A stretch of 34,442 nucleotides of DNA from Sphingomonadaceae bacterium (GTDB lineage: Bacteria; Pseudomonadota; Alphaproteobacteria; Sphingomonadales; Sphingomonadaceae), in the NCBI GenBank assembly GCA_947477745.1, contig CANJUF010000032.1, forward strand, positions 1 through 34,442, read 5' to 3'. A program made the position numbers and the translations under genes. Numbering within the stretch: position 1 is the stretch's first letter; the number at the start of each line of letters is the position of its first letter. A model generated the notes under the pieces. That model had not been told where the DNA came from, made no database searches, and saw only the letters and a program-made list of their open reading frames with translations. This document shows positions 7,696-18,290 of this stretch, one piece after another.

Positions 7696-8588
7696 CAATG
7701 ATCCCTTTCGATGATGTAGCGCGCAATGGCGCGCAGCAGGTCGGCCTCGCTGCCGTGATCGGCAAGGTGCGCGATCGCCTGTTCGACGAGCATGCGCGCC
7801 TGTTCGCGCGCCCGGTCCGGCCCCAGCAGGGTGAGAAATGTCTGCTTGCCGGCAGCCTCGTCCTTGCCCACTGCTTTTCCGGCGGTGGCGGCGTCGCCCT
7901 CGTGGTCGATCAGGTCGTCGGCGATCTGGAAGGCAAGCCCGATGTCGCGCGCATAACCGCGCAGGTGCGTGCGTCCTTCAAGCGGGACATGGCCCAGGAT
8001 CGCGCCCATCTCCACCGCAGCGGCAAGCAGCGCGCCGGTCTTGAGCTGCTGAAGCCGGGTGATCGTGGGGAGGTCGAACTCGCTGCCCTCGGCGACAAGA
8101 TCCATCATCTGCCCGCCAGCCATGCCGCGAAGGCCGCTCGCTTCGCCCAGCGCGCGCAGCAGTTCGACGCGCACGAAAGGATCGGCGCTCACCGCCGGAT
8201 CGGCTAGCACCTCGAAAGCAAAGGCATGAAGCGCATCGCCCGCCAGCACCGCGGTGGCCTCGTCGAAGGCGAGATGCACGGTCGGCTTGCCGTGGCGCAG
8301 CGCGTCGTCATCCATGCAGGGAAGATCGTCGTGGATCAGCGAATAGACGTGGATCGCCTCGACCGCGACCCCAGCGCGCACCGCCGCTTCACGGTCGACC
8401 CCGTAAATCCGCGCTGTCGCGGTCAGCAGGAGCGGGCGAATCCGCTTGCCGCCGCCGATCGCGGCATAGCGCATCGCCTCTACCAGCCGTGCACGCGCAT
8501 CCTCGGGAACCGGCAGCAGGAAATCGAACATCGAATCGGTCTCGGCGGCAATATCGCCGAGCGCTTCGGACAACAGGTTGTCGGTCAC
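7695..8588 (-). CDS. ispA: Farnesyl/geranyl diphosphate synthase (polyprenyl synthase)
   Basis: A short-chain trans-polyprenyl diphosphate synthase of 297 residues that condenses isopentenyl diphosphate with allylic diphosphates to supply quinones, undecaprenyl carriers and carotenoids. Motifs: GGGKRIRP (45-52), the first Asp-rich motif DDLPCMD (87-93, bacterial type with two extra residues), KTG at about 184, and the second Asp-rich motif DDLID (224-228). The GTG at 8588 is chosen because upstream codons of the frame run back into xseB and the resulting length is normal for IspA. It starts 16 bases after the xseB stop. The xseB-ispA pairing is common in bacteria. Exact chain length cannot be fixed from sequence. 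Confidence 0.93.
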   Translation of the reverse strand: MTDNLLSEALGDIAAETDSMFDFLLPVPEDARARLVEAMRYAAIGGGKRIRPLLLTATARIYGVDREAAVRAGVAVEAIHVYSLIHDDLPCMDDDALRHGKPTVHLAFDEATAVLAGDALHAFAFEVLADPAVSADPFVRVELLRALGEASGLRGMAGGQMMDLVAEGSEFDLPTITRLQQLKTGALLAAAVEMGAILGHVPLEGRTHLRGYARDIGLAFQIADDLIDHEGDAATAGKAVGKDEAAGKQTFLTLLGPDRAREQARMLVEQAIAHLADHGSEADLLRAIARYIIERDH

Positions 8589-8604
8589 ACCCGTGTTGCC
8601 ATCG

Positions 8605-8859
8605 TCAGTCGCCAGGCGAATCGAACGGCGCGGTACGGGCCGCCGTTCCATCGGCCTTCTGGACGATCTTCTCGATACGGGCCTGCGCCGCATCGAGCCG
8701 TGCCTGGCAATGCTTGCGAAGCTGTTCGCCGCGCTCATAAAGCGCAATCGAATCGTCGAGCGGCACATCGCCGCCTTCAAGCTTGCGCACCACGTCCTCG
8801 AGCGCGCGCAAGGCGTCCTCGAAGCTCAGGCTGGCGATTTCGGCTGCACTTTCGTCCAT
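8605..8859 (-). CDS. xseB: Exodeoxyribonuclease VII small subunit
   Basis: The 84-residue XseB binds the large subunit XseA to form the single-strand-specific exonuclease VII. The core SFEDALRALEDVVRKLEGGDVPLDDSIALYERGEQL is the family signature. The remainder is a helical tail. The ATG at 8859 gives the usual length, while a TTG at 8904 would add 15 atypical residues. The large subunit gene is not in this window. It is divergent from purL (84-base gap). Confidence 0.95.
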   Translation of the reverse strand: MDESAAEIASLSFEDALRALEDVVRKLEGGDVPLDDSIALYERGEQLRKHCQARLDAAQARIEKIVQKADGTAARTAPFDSPGD

Positions 8860-8943
8860 CCGCGCAGCAATGGCGGGGCATATCGGCGCGGTCAAGCGCG
8901 CCAATCTCTAGCGCAGCGCAGCGCACGCGGCTAAGGCCAGCCG

Positions 8944-11130
8944 ATGACTACCCAAGCCGCCGAAATCACCGCCGATGTCGTCGAGGCGCATGGCCTCTCC
9001 CCCGAAGAGTACGAGCGTGTTCTTCATGCGCTTGGCCGCGAGCCGAACCTTGTCGAACTCGGCATATTCTCGGTGATGTGGTCGGAGCATTGTTCCTACA
9101 AGTCGAGCCGCCTGCACCTCAAGAAGCTGCCTACCGAAGCGCCTTGGGTAATCTGCGGACCGGGCGAGAACGCCGGGATCATCGACATCGGGGAAGGACC
9201 GAACGGAGTGGCGCAGGCCGCGATTTTCAAGATGGAGAGCCACAACCACCCCTCTTACATCGAACCCTACCAAGGCGCGGCGACCGGCGTAGGCGGCATC
9301 CTGCGCGACGTGTTCACGATGGGCGCGCGGCCCGTTGCCAACCTCAACGCGCTGCGTTTTGGGCGGCCAGACCACCCGAAGATGAAGCACCTCGTGCAAG
9401 GCGTCGTCGCGGGCATTGGCGGCTACGGCAACTGCGTTGGCGTGCCGACCGTGGGCGGCGAGACCAATTTCGACAAGGCCTACGACGGCAACATCCTCGT
9501 CAACGCCATGACCGTGGGCGTCGCCGATGCGGACAAGATCTTCTATTCGGCCGCCACGGGCCTGGGCAATCCGATCGTCTATGTCGGCTCGAAGACCGGG
9601 CGCGACGGCATCCACGGCGCGACCATGGCCTCCGCCGATTTCTCCGACGATACCGAGGAAAAGCGCCCCACCGTGCAGGTCGGCGATCCTTTTACCGAAA
9701 AGCTGCTGATCGAGGCATGCCTCGAACTGATGGCAACAGATGCCATTGTCGCGATCCAGGACATGGGCGCGGCCGGCCTGACAAGCTCCAGCGTCGAAAT
9801 GGCGAGCAAGGGCGGTGCGGGCATCCGGCTCGACATGAACGCGGTGCCCTGCCGCGAAGAGGCGATGACGCCTTACGAGATGATGCTGAGCGAGAGCCAG
9901 GAGCGCATGCTCATGGTTCTCAAGCCCGGCAAGGAGCCGATGGCAGAGGCGATCTTCCGCAAATGGGAACTTGATTTCGCGGTGATCGGCGAAGTGACCG
10001 ACACCGGCCGCATGGTGCTCGAATTCGACGGCGAAGTGGTCTGCGACATTCCGCTTGGGCCGCTGGCGGACGATGCGCCGCTTTATGACCGCCCGCACCT
10101 CAGCCGCGAAGAATACAAGGCCTGGGCCAAGGTCGCGCCGCTGGGCGACGTGCCCGAATCGGCCGATATCGGCGCGGACCTGCTCAAGCTCATGGCCTCG
10201 CCCGCGCTCGCCTCGCGCCGCTGGATCTGGGAGCAATACGATTCGCAGGTCGGCGCGGACACATTGCAGAAATCGGGCGGCGACGCGGCCGTGGTGCGCG
10301 TTCACAGCACGCAAAAGGCGCTCGCGATGAGCACCGACTGCACCCCGCGCTATTGCTATGCCGATCCATACGAAGGCGGCAAGCAGGCGGTGGCCGAATG
10401 TTACCGCAACCTCTGCGCTGTCGGCGCCCGGCCCTTGGCGATCACCAATTGCCTCAATTTTGGCAACCCGCAGCGACCGGAGATTATGGCGCAAATCGTT
10501 GGCTGTCTCGATGGTATGGGCGATGCCTGCCGCGCGCTCGATTTTCCGATCGTGAGCGGGAATGTGTCGCTGTATAACGAAAGCAAGGCGACCGGCGGCG
10601 GCTCGGCGATCCTGCCCACGCCTGCGATCGGCGGGGTTGGCCTGCTAGACGATTACAGCAAGATGGCGACGATCGCATTCAATGCCGAGGGCGACCAGAT
10701 TTGGCTGCTCGGCGGCGAGGGATGCCATCTGGGCCAATCGCTCTGGCTGAGCCAAATCCAGGGCCGCGAAGCGGGAAATGCGCCGCCGGTAAACCTCGCG
10801 GCGGAGCGCCTGCACGGCGAGACGGTGCGCGAATGGATTTCAGCCGGCCGGGTGACGGCAGTCCACGACATAAGCGATGGGGGCCTGTTGGTAGCCCTCG
10901 CCGAAATGGCATTGGCGGGCGGTATTGGCTGCCACCTCGACCGTGCACTGACGGCTCTGCAGGCCTTCGGCGAAGATCAGGGCCGCTATGTCGTCACCAC
11001 GCCGGCCGACGAGGAACTGGAAAACGCAGTGCCGATTGGCACGGTCGGCGGCACGAAGGTTGCGGGGCACGAAATTGCCACGCTGCGCGAAGCCAACGAC
11101 AGCTACTTCCGCGACTGGATGGAAGGCTGA
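8944..11130 (+). CDS. purL: Phosphoribosylformylglycinamidine synthase subunit II
   Basis: The 728-residue small-type PurL converts FGAR to FGAM with ATP, using ammonia delivered by PurQ and the PurS scaffold, in purine synthesis. Its size excludes the large fused type of gammaproteobacteria. Diagnostic segments are [11 protein letters not shown] (47-57), [20 protein letters not shown] with [14 protein letters not shown], and [16 protein letters not shown] [17 protein letters not shown] in the middle. The second half repeats the fold ([26 protein letters not shown]). Its TGA overlaps the ATG of a 53-residue gene. purQ and purS are not in the window. Confidence 0.98.
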   Translation: MTTQAAEITADVVEAHGLSPEEYERVLHALGREPNLVELGIFSVMWSEHCSYKSSRLHLKKLPTEAPWVICGPGENAGIIDIGEGPNGVAQAAIFKMESHNHPSYIEPYQGAATGVGGILRDVFTMGARPVANLNALRFGRPDHPKMKHLVQGVVAGIGGYGNCVGVPTVGGETNFDKAYDGNILVNAMTVGVADADKIFYSAATGLGNPIVYVGSKTGRDGIHGATMASADFSDDTEEKRPTVQVGDPFTEKLLIEACLELMATDAIVAIQDMGAAGLTSSSVEMASKGGAGIRLDMNAVPCREEAMTPYEMMLSESQERMLMVLKPGKEPMAEAIFRKWELDFAVIGEVTDTGRMVLEFDGEVVCDIPLGPLADDAPLYDRPHLSREEYKAWAKVAPLGDVPESADIGADLLKLMASPALASRRWIWEQYDSQVGADTLQKSGGDAAVVRVHSTQKALAMSTDCTPRYCYADPYEGGKQAVAECYRNLCAVGARPLAITNCLNFGNPQRPEIMAQIVGCLDGMGDACRALDFPIVSGNVSLYNESKATGGGSAILPTPAIGGVGLLDDYSKMATIAFNAEGDQIWLLGGEGCHLGQSLWLSQIQGREAGNAPPVNLAAERLHGETVREWISAGRVTAVHDISDGGLLVALAEMALAGGIGCHLDRALTALQAFGEDQGRYVVTTPADEELENAVPIGTVGGTKVAGHEIATLREANDSYFRDWMEG

Positions 11131-11291
11131 TGGCAGATCTTTACCTCAAGGCTCTGGAGAGCGAACGCAAGAGCCTGTGGGCGACCTGCCGCCTCAAGGG
11201 GCTGGCGCACGGCACGCCCGAGCGGCTTCGGATCGCCGAGCTGGATGAGCTGCTGCGCGAACACAAGGCGAAGGCGGGCAGGAAGGCCTAA
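11130..11291 (+). CDS. Small hypothetical protein coupled to purL
   Basis: A 53-residue charged, helical protein of unknown function. Its ATG shares one base with the purL stop (TGATG), which makes it very likely to be translated by coupling. No signal peptide or membrane span; Lys/Arg-rich end (EHKAKAGRKA). It is convergent with serB, with only three bases between the two stops. No assignable domain. Confidence 0.7.
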   Translation: MADLYLKALESERKSLWATCRLKGLAHGTPERLRIAELDELLREHKAKAGRKA

Positions 11292-11294
11292 GCC

Positions 11295-12179
11295 CTAGCC
11301 CCTCACCCACTCCTTTTCGTCGATACCCAGCAGGCGCAGCACGCTGGTCAGATCGCCCCGGTCGATCCAGCCGTTTGCCGCGTCGCGGGCGACGGGCTTG
11401 GCGCGGTAGGCAATGCCATAGCTCGCCGCCTCCAGCATCGGGATGTCGTTGGCGCCGTCGCCAGTCGCAAGGCTGATCGCCCCCTCGCCCAATTTTGCCA
11501 TTTCCCCCACCAGCGTCGCTTTCTTTACCGCGCTGTCGACGATCGGCCCGATCAGTCCACCGGTCAGCTTGCCGCCCGCGATCTCCAGCCGGTTGGCGAC
11601 CACCGCATCGAAGCCGAGCATTTCGGCGACCGGATCGGCGAAATGATGAAAGCCCCCCGTCACCAGCACGGTGTGGCATCCCCTGGACTTGAGAGTGGCG
11701 ACCAGCGCGCGCGCGCCGTCCACCGGCGTGATCCGCTCATCGAGGCACTGCCGTATCGCCCGTTCGTCAATCCCCGCCAGCAGTCCGACGCGCTCCTTGA
11801 GCGCAGATATGAAATCGAGCTCACCGCGCATTGCGCGCTCGGTGATCGCGGCGATCTGCGGCTTGATCCCGGCGAAATCGGCCAGCTCGTCGATGCATTC
11901 TTGCCCGATCATGGTCGAATCCATGTCCGAGACGAAAACATGCGGCACCTGCGGCTCGTCTTGAGCGATCAGCGCGTCGCAGGGCGCGAAATGCGCCTCG
12001 ATGGCCGCGCGCATCTCCTGCGCATCGCTGTCGGGTGAGCCGATCTGCAGCGTTTGCCCGCAAAATTCGAGCATCGCCGCCGTAGCCACGCGCACGCCCC
12101 CCGCTTCCATCTGCGCGGTTGCCGCTTCGAGGCTTGCCGAAAGCGTGTCCGGTTCTGCTATCAGCCGGGCAATGAGCAC
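11295..12179 (-). CDS. serB: Phosphoserine phosphatase
   Basis: A 294-residue HAD-superfamily enzyme for the last step of serine synthesis. HAD motifs: [16 protein letters not shown] (D85 nucleophile, D87 acid/base); II, LVTGGF (T174); III, K220; [12 protein letters not shown] (D241, D245). Residues 1-75 are the extra N-terminal domain found in SerB of Proteobacteria. The GTG at 12179 is preferred: AGGAG stands about eight bases upstream and the resulting N-terminus ([12 protein letters not shown]) is typical. This start lies inside the first codons of the divergent miaA, so the two genes overlap head to head by eight bases. Confidence 0.95.
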   Translation of the reverse strand: MLIARLIAEPDTLSASLEAATAQMEAGGVRVATAAMLEFCGQTLQIGSPDSDAQEMRAAIEAHFAPCDALIAQDEPQVPHVFVSDMDSTMIGQECIDELADFAGIKPQIAAITERAMRGELDFISALKERVGLLAGIDERAIRQCLDERITPVDGARALVATLKSRGCHTVLVTGGFHHFADPVAEMLGFDAVVANRLEIAGGKLTGGLIGPIVDSAVKKATLVGEMAKLGEGAISLATGDGANDIPMLEAASYGIAYRAKPVARDAANGWIDRGDLTSVLRLLGIDEKEWVRG

Positions 12180-13143
12180 CGAAATATCTCCTGATCGGGC
12201 CGGCCCAAAGCCGCCGCTGGCGCTCATTGCAGGGCCGACGGCGAGCGGCAAGAGCGATCTCGCGGTCGAGCTTGCGGTCCGTATCGAAGCGACAGGCAGA
12301 CGCGCCGTAGTGATCAATGCCGACAGCGCGCAGGTCTACCGCGACCTCGCGGTGCTGAGCGCAAGGCCGACGGCTGAAGACATGCGCGGCATCGAGCACC
12401 GCCTGTTCGGCGAATGGGACGGGGCTTTGGCTTGCTCGGCGGCGGACTGGGCACGGCGTGCGAAACAGGAAATCGCTGAGTGCCACGCAGCGGGCGCGCT
12501 GCCGATCCTTGTCGGCGGCACCGGGCTTTACCTGCGCACCCTGCTCGACGGGATCGCGCCCGTTCCGCCGATCGATCCTGCGATCAGGGCCGAGGTGCGC
12601 GCTATGGAAGTGACGCAGGCCCATGCCACGCTTCAGGCGGAAGACCCGCAGCGCGCCGCGCTGCTTGCGCCTGCCGACGCCGCGCGGATTGCACGCGCGC
12701 TGGAGGTCGTGCGCTCCACCGGCAATACGTTGGCGCACTGGCAAGCGCAGCGCGAGGGCGGGATTGGTGAGGGTGTCAGCCTCAAGGCGGCGGTTCTGCT
12801 GCCGGACCGAGGCAAGCTCTATGCCCGCTGCGAGCGGCGCTTCGCGCAGATGTTGGAGCGCGGCGCCATTGAGGAAGTAGAAGCCCTGCTTGCCCGCCAA
12901 CTCGACCCTAGCCTGCCTGTGATGCGCGCCATCGGCGTGCGCGAGATTGCCGGTTCTCTGCGCGGCGAGTGGCCGCTGTCAGAAGCCGAAGCCATGGCGG
13001 GCCAGGCGACTCGCAACTACGCAAAACGACAATACACCTGGTTCCGCCGCCAGCCCCCGCCCGAGTGGTCGCGAATCGAGTACGATGATTTTAGCCTGGG
13101 GCCCCTTTGCGACATAATATGTCAGCAATTCATGTTGACATGA
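12172..13143 (+). CDS. miaA: tRNA dimethylallyltransferase
   Basis: The 323-residue MiaA adds a dimethylallyl group to A37 of tRNAs reading codons that begin with U. The P-loop GPTASGKS (21-28), [12 protein letters not shown], the [18 protein letters not shown] block and the C-terminal [16 protein letters not shown] motif are all present. ATG 12172 gives the normal short lead before the P-loop. It lies within the 5' end of serB on the opposite strand, so each promoter must be inside the other gene. The C-terminal tail (after EWSRIEYDD) is poorly conserved and overlaps AT-rich DNA that may hold regulatory signals for ilvB. Confidence 0.96.
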   Translation: MSTEISPDRAGPKPPLALIAGPTASGKSDLAVELAVRIEATGRRAVVINADSAQVYRDLAVLSARPTAEDMRGIEHRLFGEWDGALACSAADWARRAKQEIAECHAAGALPILVGGTGLYLRTLLDGIAPVPPIDPAIRAEVRAMEVTQAHATLQAEDPQRAALLAPADAARIARALEVVRSTGNTLAHWQAQREGGIGEGVSLKAAVLLPDRGKLYARCERRFAQMLERGAIEEVEALLARQLDPSLPVMRAIGVREIAGSLRGEWPLSEAEAMAGQATRNYAKRQYTWFRRQPPPEWSRIEYDDFSLGPLCDIICQQFMLT

Positions 13144-13160
13144 TATTTTTCATCGCCTAG
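13119..13160 (+). other. Candidate leader peptide of the ilv operon
   Basis: A 13-codon frame, [13 protein letters not shown] then TAG, overlaps the 3' end of miaA out of frame. Three codons are Ile and one is Val, which would suit attenuation by branched-chain amino acid supply. It has no convincing ribosome site, so translation is unproven. A shorter version could begin at ATG 13140. Its stop is about 50 bases before the leader terminator. Confidence 0.25.
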
Positions 13161-13163
13161 TGG
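13135..13163 (+). promoter_or_regulatory. Weak candidate ilvB promoter
   Basis: A perfect -35 hexamer TTGACA (13135-13140) stands 17 bases before TAGTGG (13158-13163), a poor -10. A CATAAT hexamer at 13113-13118 is an alternative -10 with a weak -35. Either could drive ilvB through the leader hairpin. Low certainty. Confidence 0.25.
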
Positions 13164-13175
13164 CCCGCCATCGGT

Positions 13176-13189
13176 CGCGCATATGCGCG
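13176..13189. other. 14-bp perfect palindrome in the ilvB leader
   Basis: CGCGCATATGCGCG is self-complementary. It is followed at once by a 5-bp hairpin (TCTCC 13191-13195, GGAGA 13201-13205) and then by the terminator. It could be a protein-binding site or part of an RNA structure; nothing decides between these. Confidence 0.5.
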
Positions 13190-13209
13190 GTCTCCGTTTT
13201 GGAGAGGAA

Positions 13210-13246
13210 GACCCGGCTGGCTTCGGCCAAGCCGGGTCGGTTTTTT
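13210..13246 (+). terminator. Intrinsic terminator or attenuator before ilvB
   Basis: GACCCGGCTGGC (13210-13221), TTCG loop, and GCCAAGCCGGGTC (13226-13238) make a 12-bp stem with one bulged A, followed by GG and six T. It ends miaA transcripts and also stands 56 bases before ilvB, inside the likely leader. The 5' arm could instead pair with GCCA (13167-13170) and GGTC (13173-13176), using its TGGC and GACC. That is a possible antiterminator. The terminator is clear; attenuation is inference. Confidence 0.85.
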
Positions 13247-13301
13247 GTGTTGCAGGCCATTTCCCGCGCCGGTCGCGTGGAACCAGCTGAAGGAAGAGAT
13301 T

Positions 13302-15044
13302 GTGAGTAGCGAGCGCAGCGGCGCGGAAATCCTGGTCGAAAGCCTCGTGCGGCAGGGGGTCGAGCATGTGTTCGGCTATCCCGGCGGCGCGGTCCTGCCG
13401 ATCTACGACGCCATGTTCCATGATGAGCGCATCCTCCACGTTCTCGTGCGGCAGGAAGCGGGTGCGGCCCACGCGGCCGAGGGCTATGCCAGGTCGACCG
13501 GCAAGGCGGGCGTCGTTCTCGTTACATCGGGTCCGGGCGCGACCAATGCCGTCACCGGTATCGCCGACGCCTTCATGGATTCAATTCCAATGGTCGTCAT
13601 CACCGGGCAGGTTCCCTCCGGCCTGATCGGCACCGATGCGTTCCAAGAAGCCGATACGGTCGGCATCACCCGCCACTGCACCAAGCACAATTACCTGGTG
13701 AAGGACCCGGCGGACCTTGCCGCGACCATCGACGAGGCGTTCCAGATCGCCACCTCTGGCCGCCCCGGCCCTGTCGTCATCGACATTCCAAAAGACGTGC
13801 AGATCGCCACCGCCGTCTATCACGATGGCCCGGCCCAGCGCCGCAACCGCTATGCCCCCCGCACCGAAGGCTCGGCCGACGAGATCGCCCGCGCGGTCGA
13901 GATGATGGCACAGGCCAGGAACCCGGTGTTCTACACCGGCGGCGGCGTCATCAATTCCGGACCCGAAGCCTCGGCGCTGCTGCGCCGCTTGCAGCAGCTC
14001 ACCGGCGCGCCCGTCACTTCGACGCTGATGGGGCTTGGCGCCTTCCCCGCCGACAGCCCCGACTGGCTCGGCATGCTCGGCATGCACGGCACATACGAAG
14101 CCAACATGGCAATGAACCAGGCCGACCTGATTGTCTGCCTTGGCGCCCGCTTCGATGACCGCGTGACCGGCCGCCTCGACGCGTTCGCGCCCAATTCCGA
14201 AAAGATCCACGTCGATATCGACCGCAGCTCGATCAACAAGGTGGTCCAGGTCGAACTGCCGATCGTCGGCGATTGCGGCGCGGTCATGCGCCAGATGATC
14301 GACGAGTGGGGCCAGCGTCGACCGCAGGACCTTTCCGCATGGAAAGGCCGGATCGGCGAATGGCGGACACGCAACAGCCTGGCATTTCCCTCCAATGCCA
14401 ATGCGATCATGCCGCAGCTTGCGGTGCAGAGGCTGTTCGAGCTGACCAGGGACCGCAACCCGATTATCACCACCGAGGTCGGCCAGCACCAGATGTGGGC
14501 AGCGCAGCACTATCACTTCTTCCAGCCCAACCGCTGGCTCACCTCGGGCGGTCTGGGCACCATGGGCTACGGCCTGCCCGCCGCGATCGGCGCGCAGATG
14601 GGCAATCCTAACGATCTCGTGATCGACATCGCGGGCGACGCCTCGATCCAGATGAATATCCAGGAACTGGGCACCGCGACGCAATACCGCCTGCCGGTCA
14701 AGGTCTTCGTCCTGAACAACCAGTGGATGGGCATGGTTCGCCAGTGGCAGGAACTGACGTACGAGAGCCGCTATTCCGAGAGCTATTCGGACAGCCTGCC
14801 CGATTTCGTCAAGCTGGCCGAGGCTTACGGATGGAAGGGCATCCGCATCGAAAGCGAGAGCGAGCTTGATGCAGGCATTCAGGCGATGATCGACCATCCC
14901 GGCCCGGTCTTCGTCGATTGTCTGGTCCACGACGAAGCCAACTGCTTCCCGATGATTCCGAGCGGCGCGGCGCATACGGACATGATCCTATATGGCGACA
15001 CTGTCGCGGGGACCATGGACGACGAAGCGAAGGCGCTGGTGTGA
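13302..15044 (+). CDS. ilvB: Acetolactate synthase, large (catalytic) subunit
   Basis: A 580-residue thiamine diphosphate enzyme that condenses pyruvate with pyruvate or 2-oxobutyrate, the first common step of valine, leucine and isoleucine synthesis. E52 in [15 protein letters not shown] is the catalytic Glu. [16 protein letters not shown], the central FAD-binding domain and [15 protein letters not shown] (TPP/Mg site) follow in the expected order. The GTG at 13302 has AAGGAAGAG six bases upstream, and [13 protein letters not shown] is the usual N-terminus. Its stop overlaps the ilvN ATG (TGATG). A leader terminator at 13210-13246 suggests control by attenuation. Paralogues are not in the window. 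Confidence 0.97.
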   Translation: MSSERSGAEILVESLVRQGVEHVFGYPGGAVLPIYDAMFHDERILHVLVRQEAGAAHAAEGYARSTGKAGVVLVTSGPGATNAVTGIADAFMDSIPMVVITGQVPSGLIGTDAFQEADTVGITRHCTKHNYLVKDPADLAATIDEAFQIATSGRPGPVVIDIPKDVQIATAVYHDGPAQRRNRYAPRTEGSADEIARAVEMMAQARNPVFYTGGGVINSGPEASALLRRLQQLTGAPVTSTLMGLGAFPADSPDWLGMLGMHGTYEANMAMNQADLIVCLGARFDDRVTGRLDAFAPNSEKIHVDIDRSSINKVVQVELPIVGDCGAVMRQMIDEWGQRRPQDLSAWKGRIGEWRTRNSLAFPSNANAIMPQLAVQRLFELTRDRNPIITTEVGQHQMWAAQHYHFFQPNRWLTSGGLGTMGYGLPAAIGAQMGNPNDLVIDIAGDASIQMNIQELGTATQYRLPVKVFVLNNQWMGMVRQWQELTYESRYSESYSDSLPDFVKLAEAYGWKGIRIESESELDAGIQAMIDHPGPVFVDCLVHDEANCFPMIPSGAAHTDMILYGDTVAGTMDDEAKALV

Positions 15045-15559
15045 TGAAAATCAAGACACAGGAATCCGAGCGCCACGTCCTGGCGATCACGGTCGATAAC
15101 GAGGCGGGCATTCTCGCCAAGATCGCCGGGCTGTTCACCGCGCGCGGCTACAATATCGACAGCCTGACCGTGGCCGACATCACCGAGAACCATGCGGTCA
15201 GCCGCATCACCATCGTCACCAACGGACCGCCCGCGCAGATCGACCAGATCCATGCCCAGCTCGAACGGCTGGTGCCGGTCCACAAGGTGCTCGATCTCAG
15301 CGAAAACGGGCCTTACGTCGAGCGCGAGCTGGCGCTGATCAAGGTGGCGGGCAAAGGCGATATCCGCGTAGAGGCGCTACGCGTCGCCGACGTGTTCCGC
15401 GCCAAGGTGGTCGACACCAGCACCTCAAGCTTCATCTTCGAGCTGACCGGCACGCCCGACAAGATCGACAGCTTCATCGCCATCATGCGCGAACTGGGGC
15501 TGGTCGAGGTCGGCCGCACGGGCGTGGTCGGCATGACCCGCGGCGCCGAGGGAGCGTAA
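15044..15559 (+). CDS. ilvN: Acetolactate synthase, small (regulatory) subunit
   Basis: The 171-residue regulatory subunit activates IlvB and confers feedback inhibition by valine. An ACT domain occupies about residues 7-85 (HVLAITVDNEAGILAKIAGL, RGYNIDSLTV), and the C-terminal domain (FRAKVVDTSTSSFIFELTG) completes the normal length. The gene name ilvH is used interchangeably in alphaproteobacteria. Its start is fixed by the TGATG overlap with ilvB. A palindromic repeat separates it from ilvC. Confidence 0.97.
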   Translation: MKIKTQESERHVLAITVDNEAGILAKIAGLFTARGYNIDSLTVADITENHAVSRITIVTNGPPAQIDQIHAQLERLVPVHKVLDLSENGPYVERELALIKVAGKGDIRVEALRVADVFRAKVVDTSTSSFIFELTGTPDKIDSFIAIMRELGLVEVGRTGVVGMTRGAEGA

Positions 15560-15571
15560 AACGAACACTTG

Positions 15572-16691
<1,120 letters not shown>

Positions 16692-16811
16692 CCGTCTGAA
16701 CGGTTTCCACTTTGCTTCGACGGGGCATCATGCAGCGCTGCTCTGCCCCGCGGGGATAGTGGAATCCAGCTTCCCGCTAGAAGCGGGGCGATCATAAGGA
16801 AAAGGCAGGTC

Positions 16812-17618
16812 TTGGCCGAACGTCGCACGATAACCGGCTATTCCAATCCGCTCGTCAAGTTCCTGCGTTCGCTTCGCGACAAGAAACATCGCAGGCGGGA
16901 GGGCAAGTTCCTCGCCGAGGGGCTTCGCCTGCTCACCGATGCGCGGCTCGCGGGCATGCTGCCCGAGATGCTGGTGATGGCGGCGGGCCGCGATGCACAT
17001 CCTCTGCTGACTGAATTGGAAGTGGCGGTGGCGGCAGCGGGCGGCCAGATTGTCGAGATGGATGAGGACATCCTCGCGAAGGTCACCGGCAAAGACAATC
17101 CGCAGGCGGTCGCGGGCGTCTATGCCGAATTCGATACCTCCCTCGCCTCGGTCGACCGTGCAGCCGCGCCGATCTGGCTGGTTGCGCAGGCGATGCGAGA
17201 TCCGGGCAACCTCGGCACCATGCTGCGCACCGGTGATGCGGTCGGTGCGGGCGGATTGATCCTGATCGATGATTGTGCCGATCCGTTTTCGGTCGAGGCG
17301 GTGCGCGCCAGCATGGGCGCGATTTTCACTCAGCGCGTGGTTCGTGCGAGCTGGGACGAATTCATCAGGTGGCTGCGCATGGGCGAGGGTCACCTTGTCG
17401 CCGCCTCGCTGCGCGAAGCGACCGATTATCGCAAGGCCCCTTACCGGGCGCCGTGCTTCCTGATGGTCGGCAACGAATCGCAGGGCCTGCCGGAGGAATG
17501 CGAGCAGGCCTGCGATCTGCGCGTCACTATTCCAATGCTGGGCCGCGCCGATAGCCTCAACGCGGCAGTGGCGGGAGCAGTGCTCGCCTATGAAGCGCTC
17601 GCCAAATTGCGCGGTTGA
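16812..17618 (+). CDS. TrmH-family (SpoU) RNA 2'-O-methyltransferase
   Basis: A 268-residue SPOUT methyltransferase that puts a methyl group on a ribose of rRNA or tRNA. An N-terminal RNA-binding domain (GYSNPLVKFLRSLRDKKHRRREGKFLAEG) leads to the knotted catalytic domain: motif 1 RDPGNLGTMLRTGDAVG, motif 2 LMVGNESQGLPEE, motif 3 IPMLGRADSLNAAVAGAVLAYE. The exact target nucleotide cannot be told. The start is TTG 16812, after AAGGCAGG; no ATG or GTG fits before the N-terminal domain. Bases 16692-16811 before it hold a small CCCGCT/AGCGGG hairpin (16772-16788) and nothing else clear. The three-base gap to the convergent gene leaves no terminator. Confidence 0.92.
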   Translation: MAERRTITGYSNPLVKFLRSLRDKKHRRREGKFLAEGLRLLTDARLAGMLPEMLVMAAGRDAHPLLTELEVAVAAAGGQIVEMDEDILAKVTGKDNPQAVAGVYAEFDTSLASVDRAAAPIWLVAQAMRDPGNLGTMLRTGDAVGAGGLILIDDCADPFSVEAVRASMGAIFTQRVVRASWDEFIRWLRMGEGHLVAASLREATDYRKAPYRAPCFLMVGNESQGLPEECEQACDLRVTIPMLGRADSLNAAVAGAVLAYEALAKLRG

Positions 17619-17621
17619 GCC

Positions 17622-18290
17622 TCATTCCCCCGCGACGAACGCGGTGATGAGCCACTTTCCGCCGCTCTTTTCGGCGCGCAGCCGGTAGTCGAGCTGCGAA
17701 CGCAGGCTGGCGATCCGCATATAGCCTTCGTAATTGCTGTCAATCACCGCGACCGTCCGGTAGCCGGGATCGTCGACCTCGACTTCGTAGACGTGGATCA
17801 GCTGCCAGTTGAGCACCTTCTGCACCCAGCCTCGGCGCGAAGGCCGCGACATCAGGGGAACTTCGCTGCCGAGCGTCACCATGGTCGAAAAGGGATCGGC
17901 GTCGCCAAGATCCTGATTGAAGAACCACGGCAAGACCAGTGCAGAATTGTCCTCGTCCCAGGCACAGCCCAGCGCCATTATCTTGTCTAGTTCTTTCCAC
18001 TTGGCGCTGCCCTGCCCCAGCATTTCTAGCACGGCCTCGCGCCCGCCGCCGCCGCCGAAATCAAGCACAACGTCGGGCAAGGTCAGATCGGCGAACGCCT
18101 TGGCATCGCGCGCCTTGATTGCTGCCTTGAGCGCGGCGAGAAACTGTGCGCCGCCCTCCTGCGCCGAACATTCGTCGCGCGGCGCATATTGCCCTGGTGC
18201 ATTGGGCGGGACGGCGAATGAGGCCATCGCAGGAGCGGCTGCGGCCAGCGCAACGCCGCAGGTTAGGCAAAGATGCACATGCCGGATCAT
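17622..18290 (-). CDS. Secreted hypothetical protein
   Basis: A 222-residue protein of unknown function. Residues 1-23 form a Sec signal peptide (cleavage after AMA). The mature part begins with a Cys-containing segment (RDECSAQEGG), has a Gly run (DFGGGGGREAVLEML) and ends in a beta-rich region (YEGYMRIASLRSQLDYRLRAEKSGGKWLITAFVAGE). That end has the look of an SH3-like or NTF2-like fold, which I cannot confirm. Its ATG overlaps the rmuC stop (ATGA), so it is co-expressed with rmuC. Confidence 0.75.
   Translation of the reverse strand: MIRHVHLCLTCGVALAAAAPAMASFAVPPNAPGQYAPRDECSAQEGGAQFLAALKAAIKARDAKAFADLTLPDVVLDFGGGGGREAVLEMLGQGSAKWKELDKIMALGCAWDEDNSALVLPWFFNQDLGDADPFSTMVTLGSEVPLMSRPSRRGWVQKVLNWQLIHVYEVEVDDPGYRTVAVIDSNYEGYMRIASLRSQLDYRLRAEKSGGKWLITAFVAGE

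Noticed and set aside
8226..10494. Long open frames across ispA, xseB and purL on other frames (582 and 528 codons)
   Set aside because: They cross known genes, are very Arg/His-rich and have no domain; shadows of high-GC coding sequence.
13581..14975. Long reverse open frame of 464 codons opposite ilvB
   Set aside because: It lies wholly antisense to a certain gene, resembles no family and is explained by GC-rich codon use.
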